From NCBI GenBank assembly GCA_038851035.1, contig JAWCLH010000018.1, positions 1 to 55,357 of the forward strand: a stretch of 55,357 nt of DNA, read 5' to 3'. The notes beneath the pieces are model-generated. The model did not search any database. It was not told the DNA's origin and worked only from the letters and a program-made list of their open reading frames with translations. Position 1 is the stretch's first letter, and each line of letters opens with the position of its first letter. Below, piece after piece: positions 16,951-25,798 of this stretch. The translations under genes were made by a program, and so were the position numbers. This DNA comes from Thermoplasmata archaeon (GTDB lineage: Archaea > Thermoplasmatota > DTKX01 > VGTL01).

Positions 16951-17187
16951 TCACCCCTGTCTGAGCATCTTCTTTATTTCCTCGACCCCCGGGACCCTCC
17001 CGACGGCTTTCTGCTCGCCGTCGATGATGAGCGCGGGCGTCATCATCACCCCACGGCCGATTATCTGGTCCAGGTCCTCGACCTTGACCACCTCGGCCTG
17101 CACGCCGGCCTCGCTCAGGGCCCTCCTCACGTTCTCCTCCAGCCTCCTGCACTTCGCGCACCCCGTTCCCAGAACCTCTATTTTCAT
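16951..17187 (-). CDS. Small thioredoxin/glutaredoxin-like redox protein
   Basis: A 78-residue thioredoxin-fold protein of the archaeal redox-active disulfide type. Active site CAKC in EVLGTGCAKCRRLEENV at residues 10-13, cis-Pro in GVMMTPALIIDGE near residue 50, ending with VEEIKKMLRQG. It is cytoplasmic with no signal. It is the first gene of a tight group (thioredoxin, HdrA-like, ferredoxin) and lies downstream of the ACR3 gene across a 246-bp spacer. It could reduce arsenate or another thiol substrate. Confidence 0.9.
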   Translation of the reverse strand: MKIEVLGTGCAKCRRLEENVRRALSEAGVQAEVVKVEDLDQIIGRGVMMTPALIIDGEQKAVGRVPGVEEIKKMLRQG

Positions 17188-17433
17188 TCGACACAGCCTC
17201 CTTTTGCATCACGCGAGCTCATTGACCCTTCGACCCCTCCGCGCCTGAGGCGCGGAGCCCCGCTCTCCCTTCCTCCCTCCTCCTCAACCCGTTCTCTCAC
17301 GGCAACCACCTCCACCGCGCCCTCAGCGCCCTGCCCCCGCGCTCCCCGATGTTTCCCCGGCCACCGCGAGAACCTCCCGTGACTATCCGGACCCAATCCC
17401 GCGATCGACTCCCTGTCGCCGTCCCCCCCGACT

Positions 17434-18522
17434 TTACCCCGTCTCCTCCATAACCGCTCCACCCTCATCAAAGTACCTCTCCTTCAGCCAGAGCGAGACA
17501 TTGACCAGCGATATCAGCACGGGAACCTCCATCAGCGGTCCGATGACTGCGGCGAAGGCCTGGAGGGAGCCTATGCCCCAGACCCCTATGCAGACAGCTA
17601 TCGCCAGCTCGAAGTTGTTGCTGGCGGCGGTGAAGGACTGGGTGGCCGTGAGCGCGTAGGAGAACCCCAGCCTGTGCGATATCCAGAACGAGACGAAGAA
17701 CATGAGCAGGAAGTAGGCGACCAGCGGAACCGCCACCCGCGCCACGTCTAGCGGCCGGCCGATGATGTACTCGCCCTTCAGCGCGAACATGACCACTATC
17801 GTGAAGAGCAGGCCGATGAGCGCGAGCGGGCTTATGGCCGGCGCGAACCTGCCGTCGTACCACTCCTTGCCCTTCTTCGCAACGAGCGCGAAGCGCGTGA
17901 CCACGCCCGCGATGAAAGGTATGCCGAGGAAGATGAAAACGCTCTTGGCGATGTCCACCATGGAGACGCTGACCACCGCCGAGGCTGAGGCCCCGCCTAT
18001 CCATCCGGACAGGACGGTGATGAAGAGGTACGCCAGAAAAGAGTACATGAATATCTGGAAGAGCGAGTTGAGGGCGACGAGGACCGCGCAGTACTCCGTG
18101 TCGCCCCCGGCGAGCTGGTTCCAGACCAGCACCATTGCGATGCAGCGCGCCAGCCCGACCATTATCAGCCCCATCCTAAACTCGGGGAGGTCGGGGAGGA
18201 AGGCCCAGGCGAGCCCGAACATCAGGAAGGGGCCGACGAGCCAGTTGAGCACGAGCGAGGTCCCGAAGACCCTCCTCGACTCCCTCGCGCTCACCAGCCT
18301 CCTGAGCTCCTCGTACTTCACCTTCGCCAGAGGGGGGTACATCATCACCAGAAGCCCGACAGCTATCGGCAGCGACACCGTGTCTATTCTGAAGGCGTCG
18401 AGCGCCATTGCGACGCCGGGGAAGAAATACCCGACCGCCACCCCGATGGCCATGGCCAAAAATATCCAGACCGTCAGGAATTTATCCAGAAAGGACAGCC
18501 CGCCTCTCAGCTCCCCGGCCAT
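17434..18522 (-). CDS. arsB: ACR3-type arsenite efflux permease
   Basis: A 362-residue integral membrane protein with about ten helices, matching the ACR3 branch of arsenite carriers. It opens [20 protein letters not shown], contains the family region [19 protein letters not shown] with the conserved Cys used for As(III), and the late [20 protein letters not shown] motif. It exports arsenite using the membrane potential. It is part of an arsenic cluster with a small Cys-Cys protein, an ArsP-like permease and a divergent ArsR. The ATG start gives a standard ACR3 N-terminus. Confidence 0.93.
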   Translation of the reverse strand: MAGELRGGLSFLDKFLTVWIFLAMAIGVAVGYFFPGVAMALDAFRIDTVSLPIAVGLLVMMYPPLAKVKYEELRRLVSARESRRVFGTSLVLNWLVGPFLMFGLAWAFLPDLPEFRMGLIMVGLARCIAMVLVWNQLAGGDTEYCAVLVALNSLFQIFMYSFLAYLFITVLSGWIGGASASAVVSVSMVDIAKSVFIFLGIPFIAGVVTRFALVAKKGKEWYDGRFAPAISPLALIGLLFTIVVMFALKGEYIIGRPLDVARVAVPLVAYFLLMFFVSFWISHRLGFSYALTATQSFTAASNNFELAIAVCIGVWGIGSLQAFAAVIGPLMEVPVLISLVNVSLWLKERYFDEGGAVMEETG

Positions 18523-18679
18523 TCTCTCTCCCTCACAGAACCCGGTTCCTTTGCCTCACTGCCCCAACACCCCTGCGGACCCTGAGGACCCCGCCTCCCC
18601 ACCACTCCCGGCCGCGCCCTCGCGCCCTCCTTTTTCTCCGGCCCACCCTCCTGCCCCTCCATTGACCCCGCTCCATCAA

Positions 18680-18988
18680 TCATGCTCCCCCCTCCCCCGC
18701 TCTGCCTCCGGCCCCCCCGCCGCCCCGGGCCCCGCCGAACCTCGTCAGAAACTCGGCGAAGAGGGCCTCCTCGTAATCCCTTTCAGCGCTCGACGGCACA
18801 TAGTTGTATATCCTGGCGAGGCGCAGGAGCTCCGCGCGGACCGCGGCCTCGCCCTCGCCAGAGCGCGCCCTCGCGCCCTCCAGAATTCCGTCGAGGTTCA
18901 CGATTCCCACCCTGTGCCCGCCGACCACCAGCTGCTTCGTCTGCGCAGCCGCGGCCGCGGCGCAGCATGGCCTCTTTGATTCGCTCAC
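18680..18988 (-). CDS. Small Cys-Cys protein linked to the arsenic permeases
   Basis: About 102 residues, unrecognised as a named family. It starts VSESKRPCCAAAAAAQTKQ, then VVGGHRVGIVNLDGILE and RLARIYNYVPSSAERDYEEA, and ends in a Gly-rich tail. The CC pair near the start could bind As(III) or a metal. I recall short proteins with a YVPSSAE motif near similar permeases but cannot name the family. GTG 18988 follows GGGGTG. It lies between the permease and ACR3 genes. Confidence 0.65.
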   Translation of the reverse strand: MSESKRPCCAAAAAAQTKQLVVGGHRVGIVNLDGILEGARARSGEGEAAVRAELLRLARIYNYVPSSAERDYEEALFAEFLTRFGGARGGGGAGGRAGEGGA

Positions 18989-19049
18989 GGCGACACCCCA
19001 TATTTGCCCCCGAGCTCTCGTCTGGGCTGTCCCTCCCCCCGCATCTCCC

Positions 19050-20090
19050 TCACCCCCCGACCAGTCCGTAGATGAAGCCCGCAAGGGTTGATGTGAGGAC
19101 CACGATGGCGATGTAGGCGGTCGTCTTGCGCAACCCGATAATTCTGTAGAGAACGAGCATGCTGGGCAGGGAGACCGCGGGCCCCGCGAGCAGGAGCGCC
19201 AGCGCCGGCCCCCCGCCCATCACGCCCTGGGAGTAGCCCAGCGACGTCCCCACTATCGGGACCTCGAGGAGCGTGGGCATGTAGAGCAGGGCCCCCACCA
19301 CCGCCCCGACGAGGCAGGAGGCGAGCGAGTTGCCGCCGATGTAGGGCCTGAAGCTCTCCGGGGGGAGGAAGTACGCAATGACGCCCACGAGAAAAGCCCC
19401 GGCCAGAAGGACCGGGAATATCTTCTTCGCGAGGTCCCAGGTCTCGAGACCCCAGTCCGTCACCTCGTCGCGGGTGAAGTGGTATATCAGGAGCCCGGAG
19501 GCGACGAGAATCAGGAGGATTATGGCCGAGAGCCGAATCCAGAGCTCGAGGGGCGATGTGCCGATGACCAGAATCGCAACGAGCGAGACGAAGAAGAGCA
19601 GCGTGGCCCAGCCGGGCCTCTCCTCCCCGCCGGAGGAGGGCGCCGCGGCCGCGCCGCCGGCCCTCCTCTCCCCCTCCTCCCCGCGAAAGAGTAGGGCCAT
19701 CAGCCCGCCCACGACCACCGAGAGGGATATCGCCGCAAGCGCCCTCGCCGCCCCGAGCGCGGGACCGAGGACGCGCGCGGTGTAGACTATGGCGAGTATG
19801 TTTATGGCCGGCCCCGAGTAGAGGAAAGCCGTCGCGGGGCCGATGCCCGCGCCCCTTTTGTATATTCCCTGAAAGAGGGGGAGGATTGTGCAGGAGCAGA
19901 CCGCCAGAACCGTCCCGGACACCGAGGCGACGGAGTAGGAGAGGTGCGGCCTGACCCCGGCCCCGAAGTACCTGAGAATCGCCTCCTTCTTCACAAGCGC
20001 CGCTATCGCGCCCGCGATGAAGAAGGCGGGCACAAGGCAGAAAACCGTGTGCTGGGCTATGTAGTCCCAGAGCGTGAGCATCCCTGCCAT
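19050..20090 (-). CDS. ArsP/DUF318-type permease
   Basis: About 346 residues and roughly eight transmembrane helices of the permease family (PF03773). Diagnostic stretches: HTVFCLVPAFFIAGAIAALV, VCSCTILPLFQGIYKRGAGI (the conserved Cys motif), FLYSGPAINILAI, LLAGAFLVGVIAYFLPPE, LYMPTLLEVPIVGTSLGYSQ and GPAVSLPSMLVL. Some members export trivalent organoarsenicals; the substrate here is inferred from neighbours. ATG 20090 is used, but GTG 20156 is also possible given the TATA box near 20206-20215. Divergent from the ArsR gene. Confidence 0.88.
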   Translation of the reverse strand: MAGMLTLWDYIAQHTVFCLVPAFFIAGAIAALVKKEAILRYFGAGVRPHLSYSVASVSGTVLAVCSCTILPLFQGIYKRGAGIGPATAFLYSGPAINILAIVYTARVLGPALGAARALAAISLSVVVGGLMALLFRGEEGERRAGGAAAAPSSGGEERPGWATLLFFVSLVAILVIGTSPLELWIRLSAIILLILVASGLLIYHFTRDEVTDWGLETWDLAKKIFPVLLAGAFLVGVIAYFLPPESFRPYIGGNSLASCLVGAVVGALLYMPTLLEVPIVGTSLGYSQGVMGGGPALALLLAGPAVSLPSMLVLYRIIGLRKTTAYIAIVVLTSTLAGFIYGLVGG

Positions 20091-20183
20091 CAGCGCCTTG
20101 GCCGGCCAGTCCGTCTTCCCTACCCCCGAGATTTCAAATTTTCTTGAAGCCCCCACTGCGGCCGCGGATAATATATTTTGTGG

Positions 20184-20215
20184 TTTCAAAAAAAATTGAA
20201 ATATCTATTTATACC
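20184..20215. promoter_or_regulatory. Shared arsenic promoter with inverted repeat and TATA box
   Basis: TTTCAA-AAAAAA-TTGAAA (20184-20201) is followed by TATTTATACC (20206-20215), about 25 bp before the GTG start of arsR. On the other strand the same block reads as a TATA box for the permease. The inverted repeat is a good candidate ArsR operator controlling both directions. Confidence 0.55.
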
Positions 20216-20234
20216 TGCCCGCGTATTGGGGGCC

Positions 20235-20657
20235 GTGTGCGCCAGACTGCCCGATGAGATCGAGGAGGAGCTCGGGTGCCTGGGCGGGCTGGAGGGTCTT
20301 TCGAGGCTCCTGCCCGGGGCGGAGGAGCTGCGGCGCCTCGCCCTCCTCCACTCCGCCCTGTCTGATGGGACGCGCCTCCGAATTCTCCTCGCGCTCACGA
20401 GGGGCGAGCTCTGCGTCTGCGTTCTCAGGGAGCTCACGCGCTGCTCCGACACGCGCCTCTCGTATCATCTCTCGGTCCTGAGGCGCGCGGGCCTTGTCTC
20501 ATTCAGGAGGGACCGCTCCTTCCTCAGGTACAGCCTGACGCCCTCGGGAAGGCGCGTGGCCAAGAGAATTCTCAATGAGCTGGCGCGCTCTCCACGCTTC
20601 CCCGTTGGCGGGAGCCGTCAGCCCACCGGGCGCTCCCCCGGCGGACGGAGGCGCTAG
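20235..20657 (+). CDS. arsR: ArsR-family As(III)-responsive repressor
   Basis: About 140 residues, winged helix. The family signature is complete: SDGTRLRILLAL, then ELCVCVLRELTR with the CVC arsenic-binding pair at about residues 60-62, the recognition helix SYHLSVLRRAGLV, and the wing SFRRDRSFLRYSL. It should repress the divergent permease and arsenic genes until arsenite binds. GTG 20235 is about 25 bp from the TATA box, so the mRNA would be leaderless. The C-terminal 30 residues are Pro/Gly/Arg-rich. Confidence 0.88.
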   Translation: MCARLPDEIEEELGCLGGLEGLSRLLPGAEELRRLALLHSALSDGTRLRILLALTRGELCVCVLRELTRCSDTRLSYHLSVLRRAGLVSFRRDRSFLRYSLTPSGRRVAKRILNELARSPRFPVGGSRQPTGRSPGGRRR

Positions 20658-20790
20658 CGGCGCTCCTAGCGCGGGCCGCGCAGCCCGCCGGGGTTCGCAA
20701 CTGCGCGCCAATGGGTCCTCTTTCTCCCCGCCCCCGCGGCGGGACCGCGCGGGTGCTCCCGCTCTCCTCCAGCGTGAGGGCCCACGTCGC

Positions 20791-21219
20791 CTACTTCCTT
20801 GCCTCCTGCGCGGCCCTGTGCATCTTGACGACCGCCTCGACCGCGGCCTTGGCCCTGTCGATTCTGTCCTGGGCCTGAAGGCGCGTCATCCCGGGGCCGG
20901 ATATGCCCAGAGAAACCGGCTTCCCGAACTCCACGGCGAGGTCGGTGATCTTGCGGCTAGCGTGCTGAATCACGATCTGGTCGTGGTCGGTCTCGCCCTC
21001 GATGACCGCGCCGAGCGTCACCACGCCGTCGATGTCGCTCCTTTTCAGGAGCTCCTTGATGACCAAGGGCATGTCGAACACCCCCGGAACGAAGACCTCC
21101 TTCAGGATCTCGACGCCCAGGAACTTCGCGTGTGTCCTCGCCTGCTCCAGCATCATCTGCGTGATGTCGCGGTTGAACTCCGACACCACGATTCCTATCC
21201 TCATTCTGTTGTCAGCCAT
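20791..21219 (-). CDS. ribH: 6,7-dimethyl-8-ribityllumazine synthase
   Basis: A 142-residue enzyme of riboflavin synthesis that condenses the ribityl pyrimidine with dihydroxybutanone phosphate. Motifs: RIGIVVSEFNRDIT (substrate pocket), VPGVFDMPLVIKELLK, VTLGAVIEGETDHDQIV with the His catalytic region, and the C-terminal RAKAAVEAVVKMHR. The short length is typical of archaeal forms. Start supported by GGGGGTGA just upstream. It follows ribC in a minus-strand ribB-ribL-ribC-ribH order. Confidence 0.95.
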   Translation of the reverse strand: MADNRMRIGIVVSEFNRDITQMMLEQARTHAKFLGVEILKEVFVPGVFDMPLVIKELLKRSDIDGVVTLGAVIEGETDHDQIVIQHASRKITDLAVEFGKPVSLGISGPGMTRLQAQDRIDRAKAAVEAVVKMHRAAQEARK

Positions 21220-21426
21220 GCGCTCTCACCCCCGTTTCGACTTCGACTCGACCCTCCATCGTTTCCTTCCCTCCCTCAATCACAGTCAGTGCGCCCGACC
21301 TCACTCCTCCCTCCTTCCATGCGGCCCATCGACCCCCCATTCCACGCCTCATGCCGCCCTCGCCATTCCCATCCACTCTCGCGCCGCGTGCCGCCGACCT
21401 CTCTCAAGAGCCGGGACCGACCCCCA

Positions 21427-21921
<495 letters not shown>

Positions 21922-21939
21922 TCACCCCGGTCCTGGGAC

Positions 21940-22386
21940 TCACTCCTCCACCCCCTCCAGCGCGCCGCCCCCAGCCCTCCGGCCGAAGGCCTCCAGAATT
22001 CTCTCGATGATTCTGCGCGTCGCCATCAGGTCGTGCTTGAGGCAGGGGAGCCTGACCACCTCCGCCCTGAGGCCCCTCTCCGCCAGCTCCCTCTTTATCT
22101 TCTCGGGGTCGTGGGCCTGGTCGTGGCCCAACGCGATGACGTCCGGGTCTATCTCCTTCACGACCCTGTAGAAGTCCTCCCTATCACCGAGGACCGCCTC
22201 ATCCACCGGCTTGAGCGCGCGGACCATCTCGAGCCTCAGATGCTCTGGGACTATCGGCTGGCGCTTGAGCCTGCGCGCGGTCTCGTCCCTCGCAACCACG
22301 ACGACGAGCCTGTCGCCCAGTTTCTTCGCCTCTGTCAGATAGTAGAGGTGGCCGAGGTGGAGGATGTCGAAGACACCCGTCGCCAT
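21940..22386 (-). CDS. ribL: FAD synthase (RibL type, nucleotidyltransferase)
   Basis: About 148 residues from ATG 22386, the normal length of RibL. It has the cytidylyltransferase motif GVFDILHLGHLYYLTEAKKL (the HxGH box), VVVVARDETARRLK and DVIALGHDQAHDPEKIK. It adenylates FMN to FAD. The frame stays open upstream to about 22596, where a strong GGAGGGGG site precedes ATG 22596; that version would add about 70 Gly/Arg/Glu-rich residues. I think the extra part is spacer, because similar purine-rich spacers occur elsewhere. It follows ribB and precedes ribC. Confidence 0.88.
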   Translation of the reverse strand: MATGVFDILHLGHLYYLTEAKKLGDRLVVVVARDETARRLKRQPIVPEHLRLEMVRALKPVDEAVLGDREDFYRVVKEIDPDVIALGHDQAHDPEKIKRELAERGLRAEVVRLPCLKHDLMATRRIIERILEAFGRRAGGGALEGVEE

Positions 22387-22738
22387 CACCGTCCTCGGGC
22401 CCTTCCGGGGAGACTCCGCCGCCGCAACATTTCTCACCCTCCCTCGCGCCCTCCCCCCATCGCTCCTCTTCCCCGTCGCCCGCTCCCCCGCCTTCCCCCC
22501 CTCGCTCGCCTCGCGCGCCACCCCCTCCCCCGCTCCTCTCTTTCCCCTCTCCGGCGGGCTCTCTCCCGCCCCGGAGGGCTTCCGCCCCTTTACCATCAGA
22601 CATTCCCCCTCCTCACCCTCGCCCCCTCCCCCGCTCGCCGTTGCCCCCCGTCTTCTCATTTCCTCTCCCACTCTCCCCCGCTTTGCCTGAATCGCCGCGC
22701 CGGCCCGGCGTCGCGCGCCGCGCCCGGCGACCCTGCCC
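22387..22738. other. Polypurine spacer between ribB and ribL
   Basis: About 350 bp, strongly purine-rich on the minus (coding) strand. It could encode an N-terminal extension of RibL but looks like the other G/A-rich spacers of this operon region. No RNA structure recognised. Confidence 0.45.
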
Positions 22739-23506
22739 CTACTGCCCATTCTGGCACACTCCCGCTCGGCCCCTGAGCCCTTTGGTCCAGGCGGGGAGGC
22801 TCTCCAGGCCCTCCCAGAGTCTCCTGACCTCCGCCCCGTCAACGAAGGCCAGACCCCTCTCCCGCGCGTACTGGAGCGCAGCCTCCCTCGGCAGGGAGCG
22901 GCCGTCGTCGCCCATCATCTCGCATATCGTGGCCGAGGGGGTCAGCCCCGCGAGGCCGACGAGCGCGGTCGCCATCTCCGTGTGCCCCTGCCGGTTCGAA
23001 AGGAGGCCCTCGGCGGCATTGAGCAGGGTCACGTGGCCCGGCGCCCTGAAGAGCCTGCCGAAGGCCCTGCGCAGGTCGTCGTCGGGGCCGCGGTACTCCA
23101 GCGCCTCCCGAATCATTTTGGCGAGCTGGGATATCGTGAGCGCCCTATCCCTATCGGTAACGCCGGTGAAGGTCCTGCGGTGGTTGATGGTTATCGCGAA
23201 GGCAGATCTGGTGTCGTAGGGGATGTCGTCCGGGACGAGCTCTGCGAGCAGTGGGTGCCTCCCACCCGCCTCCTGAAACAGGTCCGCGAGAAAGGGTATT
23301 CCGAGGCGCCGCCACGCGGGAGGGGGGACCGTGGCGCAGACCAGCCCTCCCCCGTCCCTCCTCATCTGCCGGATCGCGGCGGGTGTGATGTGCTGGGAAG
23401 CGATGATGATGTCGGTCTCCCTCTCCCTCCTGTCCGAGTCGTAGACAAGGACGGGCTCGCCCCTCCTGAGGGAGGCCATCGCCGCCTCGACGCCGAGTAA
23501 CTCCAT
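22739..23506 (-). CDS. ribB: 3,4-dihydroxy-2-butanone 4-phosphate synthase
   Basis: About 255 residues. The ribulose-5-phosphate-binding signature VYDSDRRERETDIIIASQHI carries the acidic metal ligands. DTRSAFAITINHRRTFTGVT and DRALTI follow, then FRAPGHVTLLNAAEGLLSNR and RQGHTEMATALVGLAGL. It makes the four-carbon unit of riboflavin. ATG 23506 is preferred over 23533 because a TATA box (AAAAATATATTA on the minus strand, about 23533-23545) would place the transcript start near 23510. First gene of the rib unit. About 45 extra C-terminal residues follow the core. Confidence 0.93.
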   Translation of the reverse strand: MELLGVEAAMASLRRGEPVLVYDSDRRERETDIIIASQHITPAAIRQMRRDGGGLVCATVPPPAWRRLGIPFLADLFQEAGGRHPLLAELVPDDIPYDTRSAFAITINHRRTFTGVTDRDRALTISQLAKMIREALEYRGPDDDLRRAFGRLFRAPGHVTLLNAAEGLLSNRQGHTEMATALVGLAGLTPSATICEMMGDDGRSLPREAALQYARERGLAFVDGAEVRRLWEGLESLPAWTKGLRGRAGVCQNGQ

Positions 23507-23550
23507 AACGCCCCCGGTTATGGGCAGAGCCATAATATATTTTTTGTAAC

Positions 23551-23566
23551 TACCAATTTTTTGGTA
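23551..23566. promoter_or_regulatory. Palindromic operator candidate in the ribB promoter
   Basis: TACCAA-TTTT-TTGGTA is a perfect 6-bp inverted repeat just upstream of the ribB TATA box. A related site, ACCAATTCGGT (24183-24193), sits in the promoter of the winged-helix gene immediately upstream. The archaeal riboflavin regulators known to me use palindromic operators at this position. Confidence 0.5.
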
Positions 23567-23582
23567 TTAGCTTCCCGCCCCA

Positions 23583-24161
23583 TCATATCAGCTTCACCTG
23601 CCTCGTCTCTTGCCTCAGACTCCTGAGCTGCGCCCTCTCGACGAGCTCGTCGCAGACGATGTCGAAAAGCTCCGCGCCAAAGTCGTCCGAGACCAGGTAG
23701 CAGGGGTCGGAGGTGGGGAGGGCGAGCCCAGCGTTCTCGAGCGTCCTCCGGGCCTCCGTCCTCTCCTCAGGCCCCGGTGACCTGTACTTCTTCGGCGGCG
23801 TCAGGCCCGCTCGCCTCAGCTCCTCGAGAAATACCGGCCTCCTGAAGAGCCTCTGGAAAACGAAGACCCCCATCCGCGCGCGCCTGTCCCTCTTTCTCTC
23901 GACCTCCCTGAGCTTCTCGCCCAGCGACTCGTAGATGTCTTGAATTCTCGCCGCTGCGAGGGAGTAGACCTTCGACGGTGGAATGTCCTTCTCCCTCAGG
24001 ACGCCCATGTCGGCTAGAGCCCTCAGATAGCCCGTGAGGACGAGGCGGTGAATTCTGAGACCATCTCTGGAGAGAGCCCTCGATAGCTGGCTTATGGACT
24101 TATCGGAGTCTCCGAGGTGCCTGAATACGAGGGCACGCAGACCCTTCTCTCGCGCGAACAT
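23583..24161 (-). CDS. Winged-helix DNA-binding protein, possible riboflavin regulator
   Basis: About 192 residues. The N-terminal half looks like a winged helix: REKGLRALVFRHLGDSDKSI, RALSRDGLRIHRLVLTGYLR and a wing around LREKDIPPSKVYSLA. The C-terminal half is helical and charged, of no recognised family. It does not resemble the riboflavin-kinase domain of RbkR. ATG 24161 follows GGTGAT. It stops 50 bp before the ribB promoter palindrome, and its own promoter has a similar site, so autoregulation and control of ribB are plausible. Confidence 0.65.
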   Translation of the reverse strand: MFAREKGLRALVFRHLGDSDKSISQLSRALSRDGLRIHRLVLTGYLRALADMGVLREKDIPPSKVYSLAAARIQDIYESLGEKLREVERKRDRRARMGVFVFQRLFRRPVFLEELRRAGLTPPKKYRSPGPEERTEARRTLENAGLALPTSDPCYLVSDDFGAELFDIVCDELVERAQLRSLRQETRQVKLI

Positions 24162-24182
24162 CAAGCATCACCCGACCAGATA

Positions 24183-24193
24183 ACCAATTCGGT
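24183..24193. promoter_or_regulatory. Operator-like site upstream of the winged-helix gene
   Basis: ACCAATTCGGT, an imperfect palindrome resembling the ribB site at 23551-23566. It lies between a TATA-like AT block (about 24203-24222) and ATG 24161. Confidence 0.35.
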
Positions 24194-24224
24194 AACAGAC
24201 CCGATAAAATAAATATTTTATTGC

Positions 24225-24930
24225 TGATGATTTTTTATAGTCCATTAATGGCCCCGCCACACGATGCTGTTGGGAGCTGGCGCGCTCGAGTGTTGTCCAC
24301 TGAATGCGAGAGTAGAAAAACCTCTACTGTCGTGGCCGGGGGCTGTCTCTCTCAATGAATCAATTAATTACTAAAATTTTCGATAATAAACTCATCCGCG
24401 CTACGGCCCGCGCTCCGGAATCAAAAAATTTCATAAGCTATGAGCCCCATGCTGGTTGGTGCCCACGGTTTTCCCGCACTGACTGGGCTCATGGAGCCAC
24501 CTTCGGGAAGACCCGCGGCGGACCCAACCCAGAGACAGAACCGGAGGAGGAGTGGTGGATGATATACCGACGTGACGCAAGGAACAGATGCCTAGAGGAT
24601 TTTGGAGATGGAAAGGTTAAATCGCCCGGAAGGGCAGGAAGGAGGGCGGAGCGGCAGTCCCCTCCACCCCAGAGCCCGGCCGCGGCGCCGGCCGTTAAGT
24701 AGGGCCCCGACAGAGACCGCCCGCGCATGCGGCGGTCCTCCATGGATTCCGCGCCTCCCATACTAGTCGCGGGTCACGCTCTGTTCGAGCATCAAAATTG
24801 AGCCCACGGCACGTCCCAGAGCATTCCCGGGGGCTCCGCCTGCGAAACCCCGGGCCTCACTCTCGGGCGGGTGGGGCCAAGAGGGCGAGCGCGCAGGGGG
24901 GACCGGGGGGCGGAATCGCTCGGGGAGGCC
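24225..24930. other. Long intergenic region with no supported gene
   Basis: About 700 bp. A short frame at 24355-24702 has no recognisable motif. An ATGAGCCC/GGGCTCAT inverted repeat (about 24440-24447 and 24485-24492) encloses about 38 bp and could be a structured RNA or terminator. I tried tRNA, SRP RNA and RNase P signatures by eye and none fit. Confidence 0.4.
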
Positions 24931-25611
24931 TCAGAGCCGCTTGAGCCTCTCTATCAGAACCTCCAGATGGAGCTCGGTTGTGACGAGGGGGATCCTCTCT
25001 ATCTCGGCGAGCCTGAGCGCGAGCTCGTCAACCCTCTCGGGCCTGTGGAAGACTACGATCGCGGGCTTCATCGGATGGGAGCGAATCGCCACCATCGGCG
25101 AGCGGCCGTACTTGACACCAGTGAACACGAGCGCCCTCTCGCTCGTCCACCCGAACACCCGCAGGTAGTCGAAGGCGCTGAGGGAGGTTATCGCTCTCAG
25201 GGAGTCGAGGACTGTGAAGCCGTAGATCATTCTGTCGAGCTTGTCCTCGCACGCCAGAACCTTGCCCTCGATGGAGCGAATCAGCTTCTCCGCGGGAATT
25301 CCTATCGGGAACTCCTGTATGGCGTGTATCGCCTCGTGGGCCCCCATCTGGCTGTAGCGCTTGAGCACCGGGCTGCCTCGCCTCTGGTCTATCTCGAGAA
25401 TGGCGTACACGATTCTCCGCAGGGTCTTTATGCCCGGCGACCTGCGCCTGCCCTTCTCGTAGTCGCTGATTATCGAGGGCGAGCGGCCCAGCGCCCTCGC
25501 GAGGTCCTGCTGCGAGATGTTGAAAGCGTCCCTCCACTTCCGCAGCGTCCGGCCCGGGTCCGACGATAGGACTATCTCGCCCGCGATCTTCTCGGCGATG
25601 CTCTGGTGCAC
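24931..25611 (-). CDS. XRE-type HTH regulator with conserved archaeal C-terminal domain
   Basis: About 226 residues. The DNA-binding domain (about 25-75) reads WRDAFNISQQDLARALGRSP and SIISDYEKGRRRSPGIKTLR. The rest is a conserved archaeal region with EFPIGIPAEKLIRSIEGKVL and ALVFTGVKYGRSPMVAIRSH motifs, whose ligand is unknown. GTG 25611 lies about 25 bp from a TTTTTTATAG TATA box, so the transcript is probably leaderless. It is divergent from the DNA methyltransferase gene with under 200 bp between them, so it may control it. Confidence 0.82.
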   Translation of the reverse strand: MHQSIAEKIAGEIVLSSDPGRTLRKWRDAFNISQQDLARALGRSPSIISDYEKGRRRSPGIKTLRRIVYAILEIDQRRGSPVLKRYSQMGAHEAIHAIQEFPIGIPAEKLIRSIEGKVLACEDKLDRMIYGFTVLDSLRAITSLSAFDYLRVFGWTSERALVFTGVKYGRSPMVAIRSHPMKPAIVVFHRPERVDELALRLAEIERIPLVTTELHLEVLIERLKRL

Positions 25612-25798
25612 GGAAGAATATCCCGTTGCGGCTATAAAAAAGTTGTCCGCTCCGCTCACTTCCCGGAGCCGGCGCGGTCCGATTGCGTCTGTGGAGGGTG
25701 CGCGCGGCGAATTCCGGGAAGCACAGCGGTCGAAAGCCTCAATAGCGCCGGGGCGGTTCGGGGGTTCGGGGCGCGACCGCGCACCCAAGGGTGCAGAG

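Noticed and set aside
17184-17471. 95-residue frame between thioredoxin and ACR3 genes
   Set aside because: Composition artefact of a purine-rich spacer overlapping the ACR3 end.
22390-22842. Long N-terminal extension of RibL
   Set aside because: Low-complexity Gly/Arg/Glu text typical of spacers here; RibL proteins normally begin near the HxGH motif.
24224-24305. C/D box small RNA (CTGATGA then CTGA)
   Set aside because: Spacing between boxes is too long and no terminal stem was seen.
24355-24702. 115-residue plus-strand frame
   Set aside because: No recognisable domain or family pattern; ends in a Pro/Ala run caused by GC-rich sequence.
24700-24800. tRNA gene (GTTCGAG stretch)
   Set aside because: No acceptor stem or anticodon arm can be formed around it.
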